Below, piece after piece: positions 31,593-40,159 of a DNA stretch of 64,000 nucleotides. The notes below the pieces were generated by a model. It was given only the letters and a program-made list of their open reading frames with translations. It had not been told where the DNA came from and ran no database searches. The stretch is taken from assembly GCF_001224225.1 (NCBI RefSeq), contig NZ_CUEE01000009.1, forward strand, positions 27,580-91,579, in the 5' to 3' direction. Both the position numbers and the translations under genes were made by a program. The number at the start of each line of letters is the position of its first letter. Position 1 is the first letter of the stretch. Source of the stretch: Staphylococcus borealis. Its GTDB lineage: Bacteria; Bacillota; Bacilli; Staphylococcales; Staphylococcaceae.

Positions 31593-32402
31593 TTAATGAT
31601 TTACTTCTACTATCTGCTCAACATTTTCTAAAAAGTTCAAATATAAGACTAGAAACTTATCTTCTTCTTCTACATAGGGTGCATGTCCTGATTCTTCAAA
31701 TAAAACTTTTTCAACATTTTGGAATCGTTCTTCGATTTTATAATGTTCCTTGTCATTTATAATTGGATCATAACGTCCATTTACAATGAGTGTAGGTACT
31801 TTAACGTAATGTGTATACCCTTGATTTACATATGCTGTATTTAAAAGCGCCCTACTAGCTATGGCACTATCCTCAGAATTCTGTTTACTATATAATCGTT
31901 GTCGTTGAATCCATTTCATCGCTGATTCTTTTTCTTTATAAATATAAGGGAATAGTAACAGTAGCGCTTCAGATTTATTAAACCCTGCAATTTCATCTTG
32001 GTGCTCAATCATTAATTTCGTAAAACCATGAACGATATCTTCAGCTTTAGAGGAGATAATGGTTAAAGATAATACATGTTTTTCATGCTTTTCAGTAAAT
32101 TCTCTAGCAATAATACCTCCCATATCATGACCTAATATATGTGCTTTCTTTAAGTTTAATTTATTGATTAGTACATATAAATCTTCGACATGATCTTCTA
32201 AATCATATGAATCAGGACGTGATGATTTACCATGTCCTCGAACATCGTATGCAATCACTCTATAGTTCTCTTGTAGTTGTTTGTTTAATAAATCAAACGC
32301 TGCAGAATTACCATCTAAGCCATGTATTAAGATAACGGGGCTGCCATGTCCTTCATCTTGATAAGCTAATTTTGTTTGGTTTAACGTTTCGATTTTTTTC
32401 AT
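31593..32402 (-). CDS. Alpha/beta-fold hydrolase
   Basis: Cytoplasmic hydrolase of about 269 residues, alpha/beta fold family. Oxyanion segment IHGLDGNSAAF, nucleophile elbow GHDMGG (Asp in place of Ser, as in dehalogenase-like members), acid in NGRYDPI and catalytic His in ESGHAP. The ATG at 32402 is chosen since GGGAGG lies 6 bases upstream; the 11-residue extension has no ribosome site. A Ser nucleophile (e.g. esterase) is thus not expected; haloalkane or epoxide hydrolase-like chemistry is possible. Substrate unknown. Confidence 0.8.
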   Translation of the reverse strand: MKKIETLNQTKLAYQDEGHGSPVILIHGLDGNSAAFDLLNKQLQENYRVIAYDVRGHGKSSRPDSYDLEDHVEDLYVLINKLNLKKAHILGHDMGGIIAREFTEKHEKHVLSLTIISSKAEDIVHGFTKLMIEHQDEIAGFNKSEALLLLFPYIYKEKESAMKWIQRQRLYSKQNSEDSAIASRALLNTAYVNQGYTHYVKVPTLIVNGRYDPIINDKEHYKIEERFQNVEKVLFEESGHAPYVEEEDKFLVLYLNFLENVEQIVEVNH

Positions 32403-32557
32403 GTTGGCACCTCCCTTAATTGTTACTATACCCACTTCTTTAAAAGTTACGCTATGAATGTTCTTAACTTTATTTCATAAATTATTATATAAAATTAATA
32501 TTTAAACAAAAAAAACAATCACCTCAAAAATACAGGTGATTGTCTATGTGTTAAGAA

Positions 32558-33274
32558 CTAAACCCTAGTTCTCGATGATAATTTAATTGTGTAAAAAATA
32601 ATGAGTACAACTATTAAAATCCAAATAACTAAAGAAAAGATTTGTGCAATCTCAGGTTTTGTGATTACAGCATCAACCGTCTTTTGACAAAATAACAAGC
32701 CAATAGCTGTGTACTCCATCTTTTTAAAGAAAATACCTATTAAACTTAATATAATACCTATAAAAAAGACAACTTGATGACTATAAATAGTGATTGGAAC
32801 GATTCCCCAGTTTAAATTAAACGCACGCATAATAATTAAGATTAATGCAATAATGGCGACTGTATATCCTAATATCATTTCAAAACGGTTACTATAGAGA
32901 AATTTCTTCTTATCAATCCGTATATTGATAAAAATCGTTAACGGAAAAATAATAATACAATAGAAAATTGAAATAGCTGTCGCCGCCTGGAATGGCACGT
33001 ATTGTTTATCATAAAGATACGAAATTAAAATAAAATTCATAATAAAGAAAATAACAGGATTCGTTTGTAACCCAAATAAATTCCGTTGAATAATCAAAAT
33101 AATTTGTGCTGGAGATTTACCTCTATAATCTAGATAATCTTGATCTTTTGATTCAGATTTCTTCAAATCTGTACGCAAATTTTCTTTAATATCATCGATT
33201 AAATTAGGTGCCATCCCTTTATGACTAAAGTAATCATTTATATTCTCAAGTAACACTTTATCATTGGTTCTCAT
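32558..33274 (-). CDS. Membrane protein, about six helices
   Basis: 238 residues: an N-terminal soluble part of about 75 residues with LLENINDYFSHKGM and acidic-basic stretches, resembling DUF1129-like segments, then six hydrophobic helices to the end. It occupies the same place as an uncharacterised gene next to sarA in S. aureus. Function unknown. Confidence 0.7.
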   Translation of the reverse strand: MRTNDKVLLENINDYFSHKGMAPNLIDDIKENLRTDLKKSESKDQDYLDYRGKSPAQIILIIQRNLFGLQTNPVIFFIMNFILISYLYDKQYVPFQAATAISIFYCIIIFPLTIFINIRIDKKKFLYSNRFEMILGYTVAIIALILIIMRAFNLNWGIVPITIYSHQVVFFIGIILSLIGIFFKKMEYTAIGLLFCQKTVDAVITKPEIAQIFSLVIWILIVVLIIFYTIKLSSRTRV

Positions 33275-33381
33275 AGGTTACTCCTTTGCTATAGTTTCGT
33301 TAGATTGACACGAATAGTTAATGGTTCAATTTAAAATTTTATCATACATTGACGTTATTTTCTGTTTAACCATAAAAAAAT

Positions 33382-33427
33382 AGGAGCAAGACGTCATTTA
33401 AAAGTTTGCATTTGACGTCGTACTCCT
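33382..33427. terminator. Terminator hairpin between membrane protein and secreted protein genes
   Basis: Near-perfect 15-base inverted repeat (33382-33396, 33413-33427, AGGAGCAAGACGTCA type) with A-tract outside on the left. Confidence 0.75.
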
Positions 33428-33460
33428 AGTGATTGATTGATAACATATATAGAATTTTAA

Positions 33461-33967
33461 TTATTTAGCAAGATCAATACGATATAATTTGATGTTTTTA
33501 TCTTGTGGTGAGTTTGAGCCAAATTGATAGCTTGTGTTACCTTTTTGGATATAACCAAAGTTACCACTTACTTTGTTATATTGAACACGCGCAATCGCAT
33601 TTTGTCCTAAGCTTTTTTTCACTTGGTTATACGTTGGGCCATTGGCTTCATTATAAGTCATAGAAATTCTTGTAACATGGCCTTGGTTCTTCTTACCTAC
33701 TGCAGTTACTACCAGTAAACCTTTATTAGTGCGATATTCATAATACCCTTCATTGTTACTTGGATTTTTAGAATAAATCGGTGTACCGTATTTGTTTGTA
33801 ACATTTTTGATTGATTCGCCAAGCGTAATATTTTCTAGAGATTTTTGACCTTGTGTTAATTGTTGAACTGTTTGAATTGTATTGCCGCTAGCTGCTTCAG
33901 CATGATTAACGCTTACTCCTGTCATTACTAGTCCTGAGACTAAAAATGCCGCTACTAATTTTTTCAT
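33461..33967 (-). CDS. Secreted protein, SA0570-like
   Basis: 168 residues with a clean signal peptide (MKKLVAAFLVSGLVMTG..., cleavage near AEAAS). The mature part is about 140 residues and contains a repeated-looking GTPIYSKNP / YEYRTNKGLLVV beta pattern resembling a BLIP/OmpA-assembly-type (SmpA-like) fold: a conserved ITLGESIKNVTNKYGTP segment resembles the SmpA/BLIP motif. The start at 33967 has GGAGAG 9 bases upstream; a longer in-frame start at 34012 would bury the signal. Secreted, function unknown. Confidence 0.75.
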   Translation of the reverse strand: MKKLVAAFLVSGLVMTGVSVNHAEAASGNTIQTVQQLTQGQKSLENITLGESIKNVTNKYGTPIYSKNPSNNEGYYEYRTNKGLLVVTAVGKKNQGHVTRISMTYNEANGPTYNQVKKSLGQNAIARVQYNKVSGNFGYIQKGNTSYQFGSNSPQDKNIKLYRIDLAK

Positions 33968-34118
33968 AAGCACTCTCTCCTTTATCTTGTTTCTCGTCTT
34001 GTGCTTATTCATAGTATACCCTAATTATTACTTAAATAACAGTATTATTACAAAAATATTACAAATTAAGTTATTTTATGTAACAAAAAAGTTTTGGCGG
34101 CGTTTTTGAAACCCGTCA

Positions 34119-34913
34119 TTAGTGCTCAGGCATAAATTTCTTAATAAATGGTGTTACATCTTCAACAAATTTCTCTTTTTCTTCTTCAAAAGGATATAGA
34201 CTTGATTGTGCATAAACATCAAACTGCGCCTCTTTTATTAAATCGGCTACTTCTTTAGATTCAAGTGTTGTAATACGCTCACCATGTTCACCTGCAATGA
34301 TTAACGTTGGTTTCGTCACACGTTCAAATACATTTGATATTGCCGCCTCTTTAAACACATCTTCAACCGCTTGCGTTTCTTCTTTAGTAGAAATCGCATT
34401 AGTATCTTCAACATGTTTTAAAAACTTATTCACTTTTCTTGGTTTATGATAACGACGCTTTTCTAAGAATTTGTTTTGTTTTTCATCGTCCCAGTTACGA
34501 ATTTTATGAGAGTACTTTCTAAATAAACGTTCCTCAGGCAACTCGCCTTCAATGGATGTTGGTGTCACCATAATGAGTGATGATACATAATTAGGATAGC
34601 GTTCTGCTAAATCAGCAATAATCGCTGCCCCCATCTCATGTCCTACAAATGCTGCTTCGTCTATATACAAGTAATCCAATAATTGTATAATATCATCTGC
34701 AAATTCATTAAATTTAATCTCTCTTGGTTTATCTGAATAGCCATGTCCTCTTAAATCAAGTAAGACAACTTGAAAAGACTTTGCCAAATCTTTTGCTAAA
34801 TTTTGAAATATAGAAGCATTTTCATATGCAGTATGTACTAAGACGACAGGGTAACCCTCACCCATAGTATCGTAATGTAGAGATAAACCACCTTTTCTAG
34901 TAAATAAATCCAT
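34119..34913 (-). CDS. Alpha/beta-fold hydrolase
   Basis: 264 residues; oxyanion region VLVHTAYENAS, nucleophile elbow GHEMGAA (Glu where Ser is common), and the acid in AGEHGERI. The usual final His near the C-terminus is not evident: the last segment reads YAQSSLYPFEEEKEKF. Two canonical catalytic residues therefore look altered, so activity is uncertain. I start at 34913, 2 bases after the HAD gene stops, using the AGGAGG at the end of that gene. Coupled to the HAD hydrolase as in S. aureus. Confidence 0.75.
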   Translation of the reverse strand: MDLFTRKGGLSLHYDTMGEGYPVVLVHTAYENASIFQNLAKDLAKSFQVVLLDLRGHGYSDKPREIKFNEFADDIIQLLDYLYIDEAAFVGHEMGAAIIADLAERYPNYVSSLIMVTPTSIEGELPEERLFRKYSHKIRNWDDEKQNKFLEKRRYHKPRKVNKFLKHVEDTNAISTKEETQAVEDVFKEAAISNVFERVTKPTLIIAGEHGERITTLESKEVADLIKEAQFDVYAQSSLYPFEEEKEKFVEDVTPFIKKFMPEH

Positions 34914-34914
34914 C

Positions 34915-35625
34915 TTATGCATCTCCTCCTTGTTTGATTTGAATTGGTAATATTGATAATAATTCTTCACTCGTTGTAATAATAAAATCAACTTCTTCTT
35001 CTAAAGGTTCTAATTCAGCGTCATCATGTTTAAACCACACACTTACCATGCCCATCGCACGTGCTGGTGCTACATCATTTAAAGCATCATCACCGACATA
35101 CATAATTTCTTCTGGCTGAACATCTAATTGGTGAATCATATCTTCAAATATTTTAGGATGGGGTTTACGAAATCCTACTGTTTCAGAAGTTGATAAATAA
35201 TTAATCACGTGCCCTAAACCTAATGAATGTAAACGAAACTGTTTAATTTTAGATTTACCATTTGCAATCACACCTAAAACATAATCGCTTTGCGATAATT
35301 TCTCTAAAGTATATAACGTGTCATAATAAGGGAAGACATAGCGATAGAAATGCATTTCAAAATCATTAAACAGATCTTTCCACGTTAAACGATCGATATG
35401 AAACTGCTTAATAATTACCTTATATAAATCGGGTTTATCATTATCTTCATCATCATCTAATTCAATAAATTTCTGTTTAAAATCCGCTAATTGAACGTGT
35501 ACGAAATAATCATGAAATCGTTCATATTGTTCCTCAATGAATTTATCACGAGATTTTGTTCTATCTAATAATGTACCTTCTAAATCAAACACAACTGCTT
35601 TTATATGACTTAAGTCCATTGTCAA
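34915..35625 (-). CDS. HAD-superfamily hydrolase (phosphatase)
   Basis: 236 residues. Motif I is altered to FDLEGTL (Asp-x-Glu in place of Asp-x-Asp), motif II Ser/Thr is in VIANGKSK, and motif IV is YVGDDALNDVAPA with GFRKPHPKIF for the Lys. Cap domain lies at about 15-90. Substitution of the second Asp of motif I (DLEGTLLD) is also seen in other small-molecule phosphatases of this branch, so it may still be active. Substrate unknown; co-transcribed with the alpha/beta hydrolase. Confidence 0.8.
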   Translation of the reverse strand: MTMDLSHIKAVVFDLEGTLLDRTKSRDKFIEEQYERFHDYFVHVQLADFKQKFIELDDDEDNDKPDLYKVIIKQFHIDRLTWKDLFNDFEMHFYRYVFPYYDTLYTLEKLSQSDYVLGVIANGKSKIKQFRLHSLGLGHVINYLSTSETVGFRKPHPKIFEDMIHQLDVQPEEIMYVGDDALNDVAPARAMGMVSVWFKHDDAELEPLEEEVDFIITTSEELLSILPIQIKQGGDA

Positions 35626-35717
35626 TTCCCTCTTAACTCTATAATTATTCTTATTTTATCAAAAAGTCTTCTTTAAGATAATAACGCAACATAGGTATGC
35701 TGTGATCAAATGTGTAT

Positions 35718-36671
35718 TTAAGCATGTCTAGATTGTTTAAGCAAAATGTAAAACAATGTTGGAATACCAATTAAAGCCAATATAATACTAGCAGGTATCT
35801 GTACAGGATGAATTAACGTACTGCCTACCCAATCTGCAATTAACATCATTGTAGCACCGATTAAACAATTTAATACCATGTGAATTCCTAACGTAAATCG
35901 CCAATAATAACGTCTTACCAATTGGGGTACAACCATACCGATGAAACCAATAATCCCCGTATAAGCCACTGCAACTGCCGTTATCATAGACGCTAAAGTA
36001 AGTACGATAAACATCACTTGTTGCACATTTAAACCTAATGATTGACTCTTCAACTCACCTAATTGTAATAACTTAATCCCCGGTATCATAGTAAATAAAA
36101 TGATGATAAAAGGTATAGCTATTAGTCCTATGTAAATGACTTCTCTCGTTTCTGCCGCCGCGAATCCCCCGAAGAAGTAATTTGCGATTTGATTCATCTT
36201 ACTAGGTTTAATTAACACAAGAATATACAAGAATGCATTAAAAAGTGCGCCAATCATCAATCCAGTAATAATAAGAATCTTCACCGGATAACCACGAGAT
36301 ATAGTTGCTGCAATCATCAATACAATTAATAGTGTGATAATACTGATACCAATTGAAAAGATAGGTACCCAAATAAAAGATAATCCTAAAAAAATGGCTA
36401 AACCTGAGCCAAACGTTGCACCACTAGCCAATCCTAATGTAAAACTATCCGCTAATGGGTTATTCAACACAGTCTGAAACATATGGCCTGCTAAAGTTAG
36501 TATTGCACCCGTTAACATAGCTTCAATAATTCGTGGCAATCTAACTTTCAACAATATCATTTGATTAAATGAATCTGCTAAATTACCCATATCCCATAAT
36601 AAATAGAGTGTTATCACACCAATTAAACAGATAATCCAACCTAGCATTGTGAAATAAATATTCCTTGTCAT
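35718..36671 (-). CDS. FecCD-family ABC permease (iron siderophore/haem type)
   Basis: Inner-membrane permease of 317 residues with eight to ten helices. Typical FecCD motifs: LRLPRIIEAMLTGAILTLAGHMFQTV with NPLADSFTLGLASGATFG near 60-90, and YTGIIGFIGMVVPQLVRRY near 240. Pairs with the substrate-binding lipoprotein upstream. No ATPase gene is adjacent, so it likely borrows one such as FhuC (known to serve other staphylococcal siderophore permeases). A STAR repeat separates it from the binding protein. Confidence 0.85.
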   Translation of the reverse strand: MTRNIYFTMLGWIICLIGVITLYLLWDMGNLADSFNQMILLKVRLPRIIEAMLTGAILTLAGHMFQTVLNNPLADSFTLGLASGATFGSGLAIFLGLSFIWVPIFSIGISIITLLIVLMIAATISRGYPVKILIITGLMIGALFNAFLYILVLIKPSKMNQIANYFFGGFAAAETREVIYIGLIAIPFIIILFTMIPGIKLLQLGELKSQSLGLNVQQVMFIVLTLASMITAVAVAYTGIIGFIGMVVPQLVRRYYWRFTLGIHMVLNCLIGATMMLIADWVGSTLIHPVQIPASIILALIGIPTLFYILLKQSRHA

Positions 36672-36730
36672 TTTATCAACTCATCAACTATCTTTCTATA
36701 ATTTCTTCTATTATAACTGATGATATAAAA

Positions 36731-36905
36731 GAATGGGACTGGAACAGAATTCTTTTAAAATTCGTCGTCCACTCCCAGCTTGCTTAGCTTGTAGAATTTC
36801 TTCATGAAATGCTTTTTATTGAGGCTTCAGCCACGTAAAGATAAGCACTTAATATCAAGCGTCTTCTCTATTTAGTTAGTCACTACGAATGTGCAGTGTT
36901 ACCTT
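36731..36905 (-). repeat. STAR-type intergenic repeat, copy 7
   Basis: Inverse orientation: GGACTGGAACAGAATTC, TCCACTCCCAGCTTGCTTAGC, then a degenerate core (TTGAGGCTTCAGCC) and AGCGTCTTCTCTATTTAGTTAG. It separates the binding-protein gene from its permease gene. Confidence 0.75.
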
Positions 36906-36916
36906 TTAATAGCCAT

Positions 36917-37822
36917 TTATCGTTTATAAATGGCATCACGTAATTCTTTCAAACCTTCATCAATACGAGGACCCGGACGTGAAATTTCATCACCATTCAC
37001 AGTTTCAATACGTCCATTTTTCACTGCCTTAATTTGACGGAAGCCATCACGCTTTTTAATGATTTTATAGTAATCTGATTTAGACAGGCCCTCTGTAGAG
37101 ATCAGAATGTCTGGGTTCTTTTTGATGATACTTTCTTTATCTACTGGCTTCCAACCTTCTATATTTGAAAAGCTATTTTTAGCATCTAATTGTGTCAACA
37201 TGTCATTGAAAAATGTATGTTTACCCGCTGTATAGATTTCTGGTTTAGAAGACACTTCCATGAAAACAGATTGTGATTTGTGATGTCTAGGCACTGACTT
37301 GATTACTTTGTCAACGTTATGCTTCGTTTCATCTACAAGGTCTTGCGCTTCACGTTCACGTCCAGTGACTTTACCTATCTGTTTAAAAGTATCATATGTT
37401 TGATTTAATGATTGTGCATCTTTCACATAAACCACTTTGACACCATTTTTTTCAAGACTATCTAACACTTTTTTTGACGTCCCTTTTTGAGATTCATGCG
37501 CCAATATTAAATCTGGTTTCGCCTTTAACAATGCTTCTTTATTTAAATTCATTGCATCAAATTGTTTCTTACCTTCTTTAACATCTTTAGGATAATCATC
37601 TACTGTTGAAACACCAACAATATCTTTCCCAAGTCCTAATTCATAAAGAATTTCCGTGTTACTAGGCATAAGTGACACGATACGATGATATGACTGATTT
37701 TTTGAATTTGAATCTGATTTATTACTCTCATTGTTTGCTTGTTTGTGTTGATTATTTTGACCACAAGCGACAAGTACAAGCATCATTATACATAGTACTA
37801 TCCACATTTTTTTATTTAACAC
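36917..37822 (-). CDS. Iron-type ABC transporter substrate-binding lipoprotein (BtuF/FecB-like)
   Basis: About 301 residues. Lipoprotein signal with the lipobox LVAC near residues 16-19 of this reading, so it is anchored outside the membrane. The rest is a periplasmic-binding fold of class III, with the RIVSLMPSNTEILYELG start and the IVGVSTVDDYP motif typical of BtuF/FecB-type proteins. GTG at 37822 is favoured by AAAGGA 10 bases upstream; a longer in-frame start at 37861 is possible. Function with the FecCD permease: uptake of a siderophore or cobalamin-like ligand. I see no certain Fur box. Confidence 0.85.
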   Translation of the reverse strand: MLNKKMWIVLCIMMLVLVACGQNNQHKQANNESNKSDSNSKNQSYHRIVSLMPSNTEILYELGLGKDIVGVSTVDDYPKDVKEGKKQFDAMNLNKEALLKAKPDLILAHESQKGTSKKVLDSLEKNGVKVVYVKDAQSLNQTYDTFKQIGKVTGREREAQDLVDETKHNVDKVIKSVPRHHKSQSVFMEVSSKPEIYTAGKHTFFNDMLTQLDAKNSFSNIEGWKPVDKESIIKKNPDILISTEGLSKSDYYKIIKKRDGFRQIKAVKNGRIETVNGDEISRPGPRIDEGLKELRDAIYKR

Positions 37823-37960
37823 GACTACACATTCCTTTCTATCTTTTGTATATGTATGCATTAATCATAACAAATATTATTCAATATTAATTTAACTTTT
37901 TTATATTTAATTGTGTAATTTTATATTATCACTTATTTTGAGAAATAATCAGTAGTAAAA

Positions 37961-38000
37961 AAGCATTGAATACTTCTAAATTTAGAAATATTCAATGCTT
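37961..38000. terminator. Bidirectional terminator
   Basis: 12-base inverted repeat (37961-37972, 37989-38000) with an inner palindrome TTCTAAATTTAGAA, flanked by A and T tracts, at the end of the DUF805 gene. Confidence 0.8.
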
Positions 38001-38014
38001 AGTTTTAACACTCA

Positions 38015-38509
38015 CTATGCTTTGGGGTTAGGTCCATATTCATTTGTACCTTGTTCACTATCCGCAACGCAGTAAATTAATGCGAAAATAGAGATAATTA
38101 ATAATATAACTGATATAACAAGTATGACTACAGTCGAAGCCATTAAAGAAACATCAGCGTAAAATTGATTTAAATACGTATCAGATATCGTTTCGAGTAA
38201 TACAATTAATCCTCTTAGTAACATAGACACTAACATAATTAATGGTATTAACATCGTACGTCCAACATCATGAAATCGACGCACCGACATGGTGAATGTT
38301 CCGATTAGAATAATGACATCAATCGTTTCATAAATAATCTTGAAAAACATATCGCCACCGCCAACTATCCAAGTGAGTACGTCGGTAAGTATGCTTAATA
38401 AAATGAGTACAATAATATTCGCGAGTGTTGCATACCAGTAATGTCGTCTACGTGTACGACCTTGTACATTAAAATAATTTCTCCAAAATAATTGGTACGA
38501 CTCAATCAT
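38015..38509 (-). CDS. DUF805 family membrane protein
   Basis: 164 residues, four to five helices with the DUF805 landmarks FNVQGRTRRRHYW and VRRFHDVGRT near residues 12-24 and 78-88, and a short hydrophilic C-terminus (SEQGTNEYGPNPKA). Such proteins are common in bacteria; function not known. Confidence 0.85.
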   Translation of the reverse strand: MIESYQLFWRNYFNVQGRTRRRHYWYATLANIIVLILLSILTDVLTWIVGGGDMFFKIIYETIDVIILIGTFTMSVRRFHDVGRTMLIPLIMLVSMLLRGLIVLLETISDTYLNQFYADVSLMASTVVILVISVILLIISIFALIYCVADSEQGTNEYGPNPKA

Positions 38510-38574
38510 TATAGCGTCTCCTTTAAATATGATTCAGTATAATCATTACATAATAAAGGATTGAAGGAAACACT

Positions 38575-39354
38575 TTATTTGATATACGCTTGGATTGCTT
38601 TTGCGATATACTCATTCAAGTGATTATTGCGATGTTTATTTATATTCTTAGCAAAGCGATCATCACTTTCATAAGTAAGTGCGATATATTCTAAAAATTG
38701 ATTATCTGCATTAGGCACTTGTCGTTGTAAAATGCCTTTTAAAGCTTCAATATTTTGATATACATGCACATCATCCGCTGCGTAGCCATTTTCCAATAAG
38801 TGATTCATTTCATTGAAAAATTGGGTGAATTGGTCATTTGTATCTTTATCATTATTCTGCTTATCAGAATCGTTCATTTGATTTCTACGTTGTTTATATG
38901 ACTGATAATAATCCGTATCGCCATATTTCAATTCAGCTTCTTTATCATATTGTTCTGTCACATCAAATTGATTGAATTGGTCCATATTAATCTCCTCGTT
39001 ACTATGATTTATTAGATGATGTTTGAGGTAATCAATGATTTGATTTAGCTGATTTCGTCGTTGAACAATTTGGGCATAGTTATCTTCTAATATTGCATTT
39101 TTATTAGTAATACTTTGTTGAAAATATAATTGGATATCTTCGAGAGATAAATTGAGCTGTCGAAGAAATAAGATCGTTTGTAGCTTTGCAATATCTTGTG
39201 AATGATAGTAGCGATAGCCATTATCGTCTACATAACTAGGTACTAGTAAACCAATCTCATGATAGTAACGCAATGTTCTTGTACTAACCGTCGTCACTTT
39301 GCTCACTTCACTCGGTGTAAAATAGTTGTGATTTAACATTGTATTATTCTCCAC
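38575..39354 (-). CDS. MerR-family regulator with TipAS-like domain
   Basis: 259 residues. N-terminal MerR winged helix (FTPSEVSKVTTVSTRTLRYYHEIGLL, then a dimerisation coiled coil to about residue 105). The rest resembles the TipAS ligand-binding region (YGDTDYYQSYKQR and a C-terminal helical bundle ending EYIAKAIQAYIK). An acid/Gln-Asn-rich linker of about 15 residues sits near position 155. Proteins of this group bind thiopeptide or other hydrophobic drugs. Ligand and targets unknown; not obviously linked to its neighbours. Confidence 0.8.
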   Translation of the reverse strand: MENNTMLNHNYFTPSEVSKVTTVSTRTLRYYHEIGLLVPSYVDDNGYRYYHSQDIAKLQTILFLRQLNLSLEDIQLYFQQSITNKNAILEDNYAQIVQRRNQLNQIIDYLKHHLINHSNEEINMDQFNQFDVTEQYDKEAELKYGDTDYYQSYKQRRNQMNDSDKQNNDKDTNDQFTQFFNEMNHLLENGYAADDVHVYQNIEALKGILQRQVPNADNQFLEYIALTYESDDRFAKNINKHRNNHLNEYIAKAIQAYIK

Positions 39355-39427
39355 TTTGTTTTATTTTCAATATCATTCATACCTCACTCATCTACTCAGG
39401 AGTATGCACTATGACGTAACGTTAAAG

Positions 39428-40075
39428 TCAATCATTTTTTATAAAATAATGATCTAAAAACGTATATTTCTGCTTTCCTTTGCCATTAAAATAATGTTTC
39501 CCAAAGTTATCTAATAATGCATGAAATTCATTGGCATCTTGATTTGTAAAATAATCTGGTAGTGTTATATGTTTTTTAAATTTATCGTAATTCTCTGTGT
39601 TTGAATAGCCTAATTTATGATACAAGCGTCGTGTATATCGATCAGGAATAAATTCTATTCTTTGAAAAAGATACACCAATAACACGTCAGCCGTTTCACT
39701 ACCTATACCGCGTATGTTTAACAATGCCTGTCTGAGCGTATCACCATGCATACGCGCAATTGCATCATAGTCAAAGTTGTATTGGTTTAGCCAATTGAAT
39801 AACGCATGAATGGCCTTCCCTTTATTTTTATAAAAGCCACTAGAACGTATGATGTCTTGTAGTTCATTTAATGGTAAAGCCAAAATGGTTTGAGGATCAA
39901 AACAGGTTTCTTCCTTTAAACGCATTAGCGCCATATCTGCATTGTTCCAATTCGTATTTTGTACTAATATCGCACCAAGCATCATTTCTTTAGGACTTTC
40001 AGCCGGCCACCAATGTTGCGGACCCATATTGTCTAATAAGATGTTATAAAGTGCTTCAGTCGTAAGCGTTGGCAT
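39428..40075 (-). CDS. Endonuclease III-like HhH-GPD DNA glycosylase without Fe-S cysteines
   Basis: About 215 residues. The helix-hairpin-helix-GPD core is clear: LLNIRGIGSETADVLLVYLF followed by IPDRYTRR with the conserved Asp. The residue where the catalytic Lys of EndoIII would lie is not obvious (GIGSETAD), and no cysteine cluster for an iron-sulphur centre occurs at the C-terminus. It would thus be a monofunctional glycosylase of the group lacking the cluster. I start at 40075 because GGAG is 7 bases upstream; the longer reading has no site. Confidence 0.75.
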   Translation of the reverse strand: MPTLTTEALYNILLDNMGPQHWWPAESPKEMMLGAILVQNTNWNNADMALMRLKEETCFDPQTILALPLNELQDIIRSSGFYKNKGKAIHALFNWLNQYNFDYDAIARMHGDTLRQALLNIRGIGSETADVLLVYLFQRIEFIPDRYTRRLYHKLGYSNTENYDKFKKHITLPDYFTNQDANEFHALLDNFGKHYFNGKGKQKYTFLDHYFIKND

Positions 40076-40159
40076 ACTCTCACTCCAATCTTTACATAAT
40101 AATACCCTCACAAATCGAAATTTATGAGGGTGATATCAAAATTTATATAATTCTCTTGA

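Noticed and set aside
37823..37960. A Fur box upstream of the iron-type binding lipoprotein
   Set aside because: AT-rich inverted stretches exist but none matches the GATAATGATTATC pattern well.
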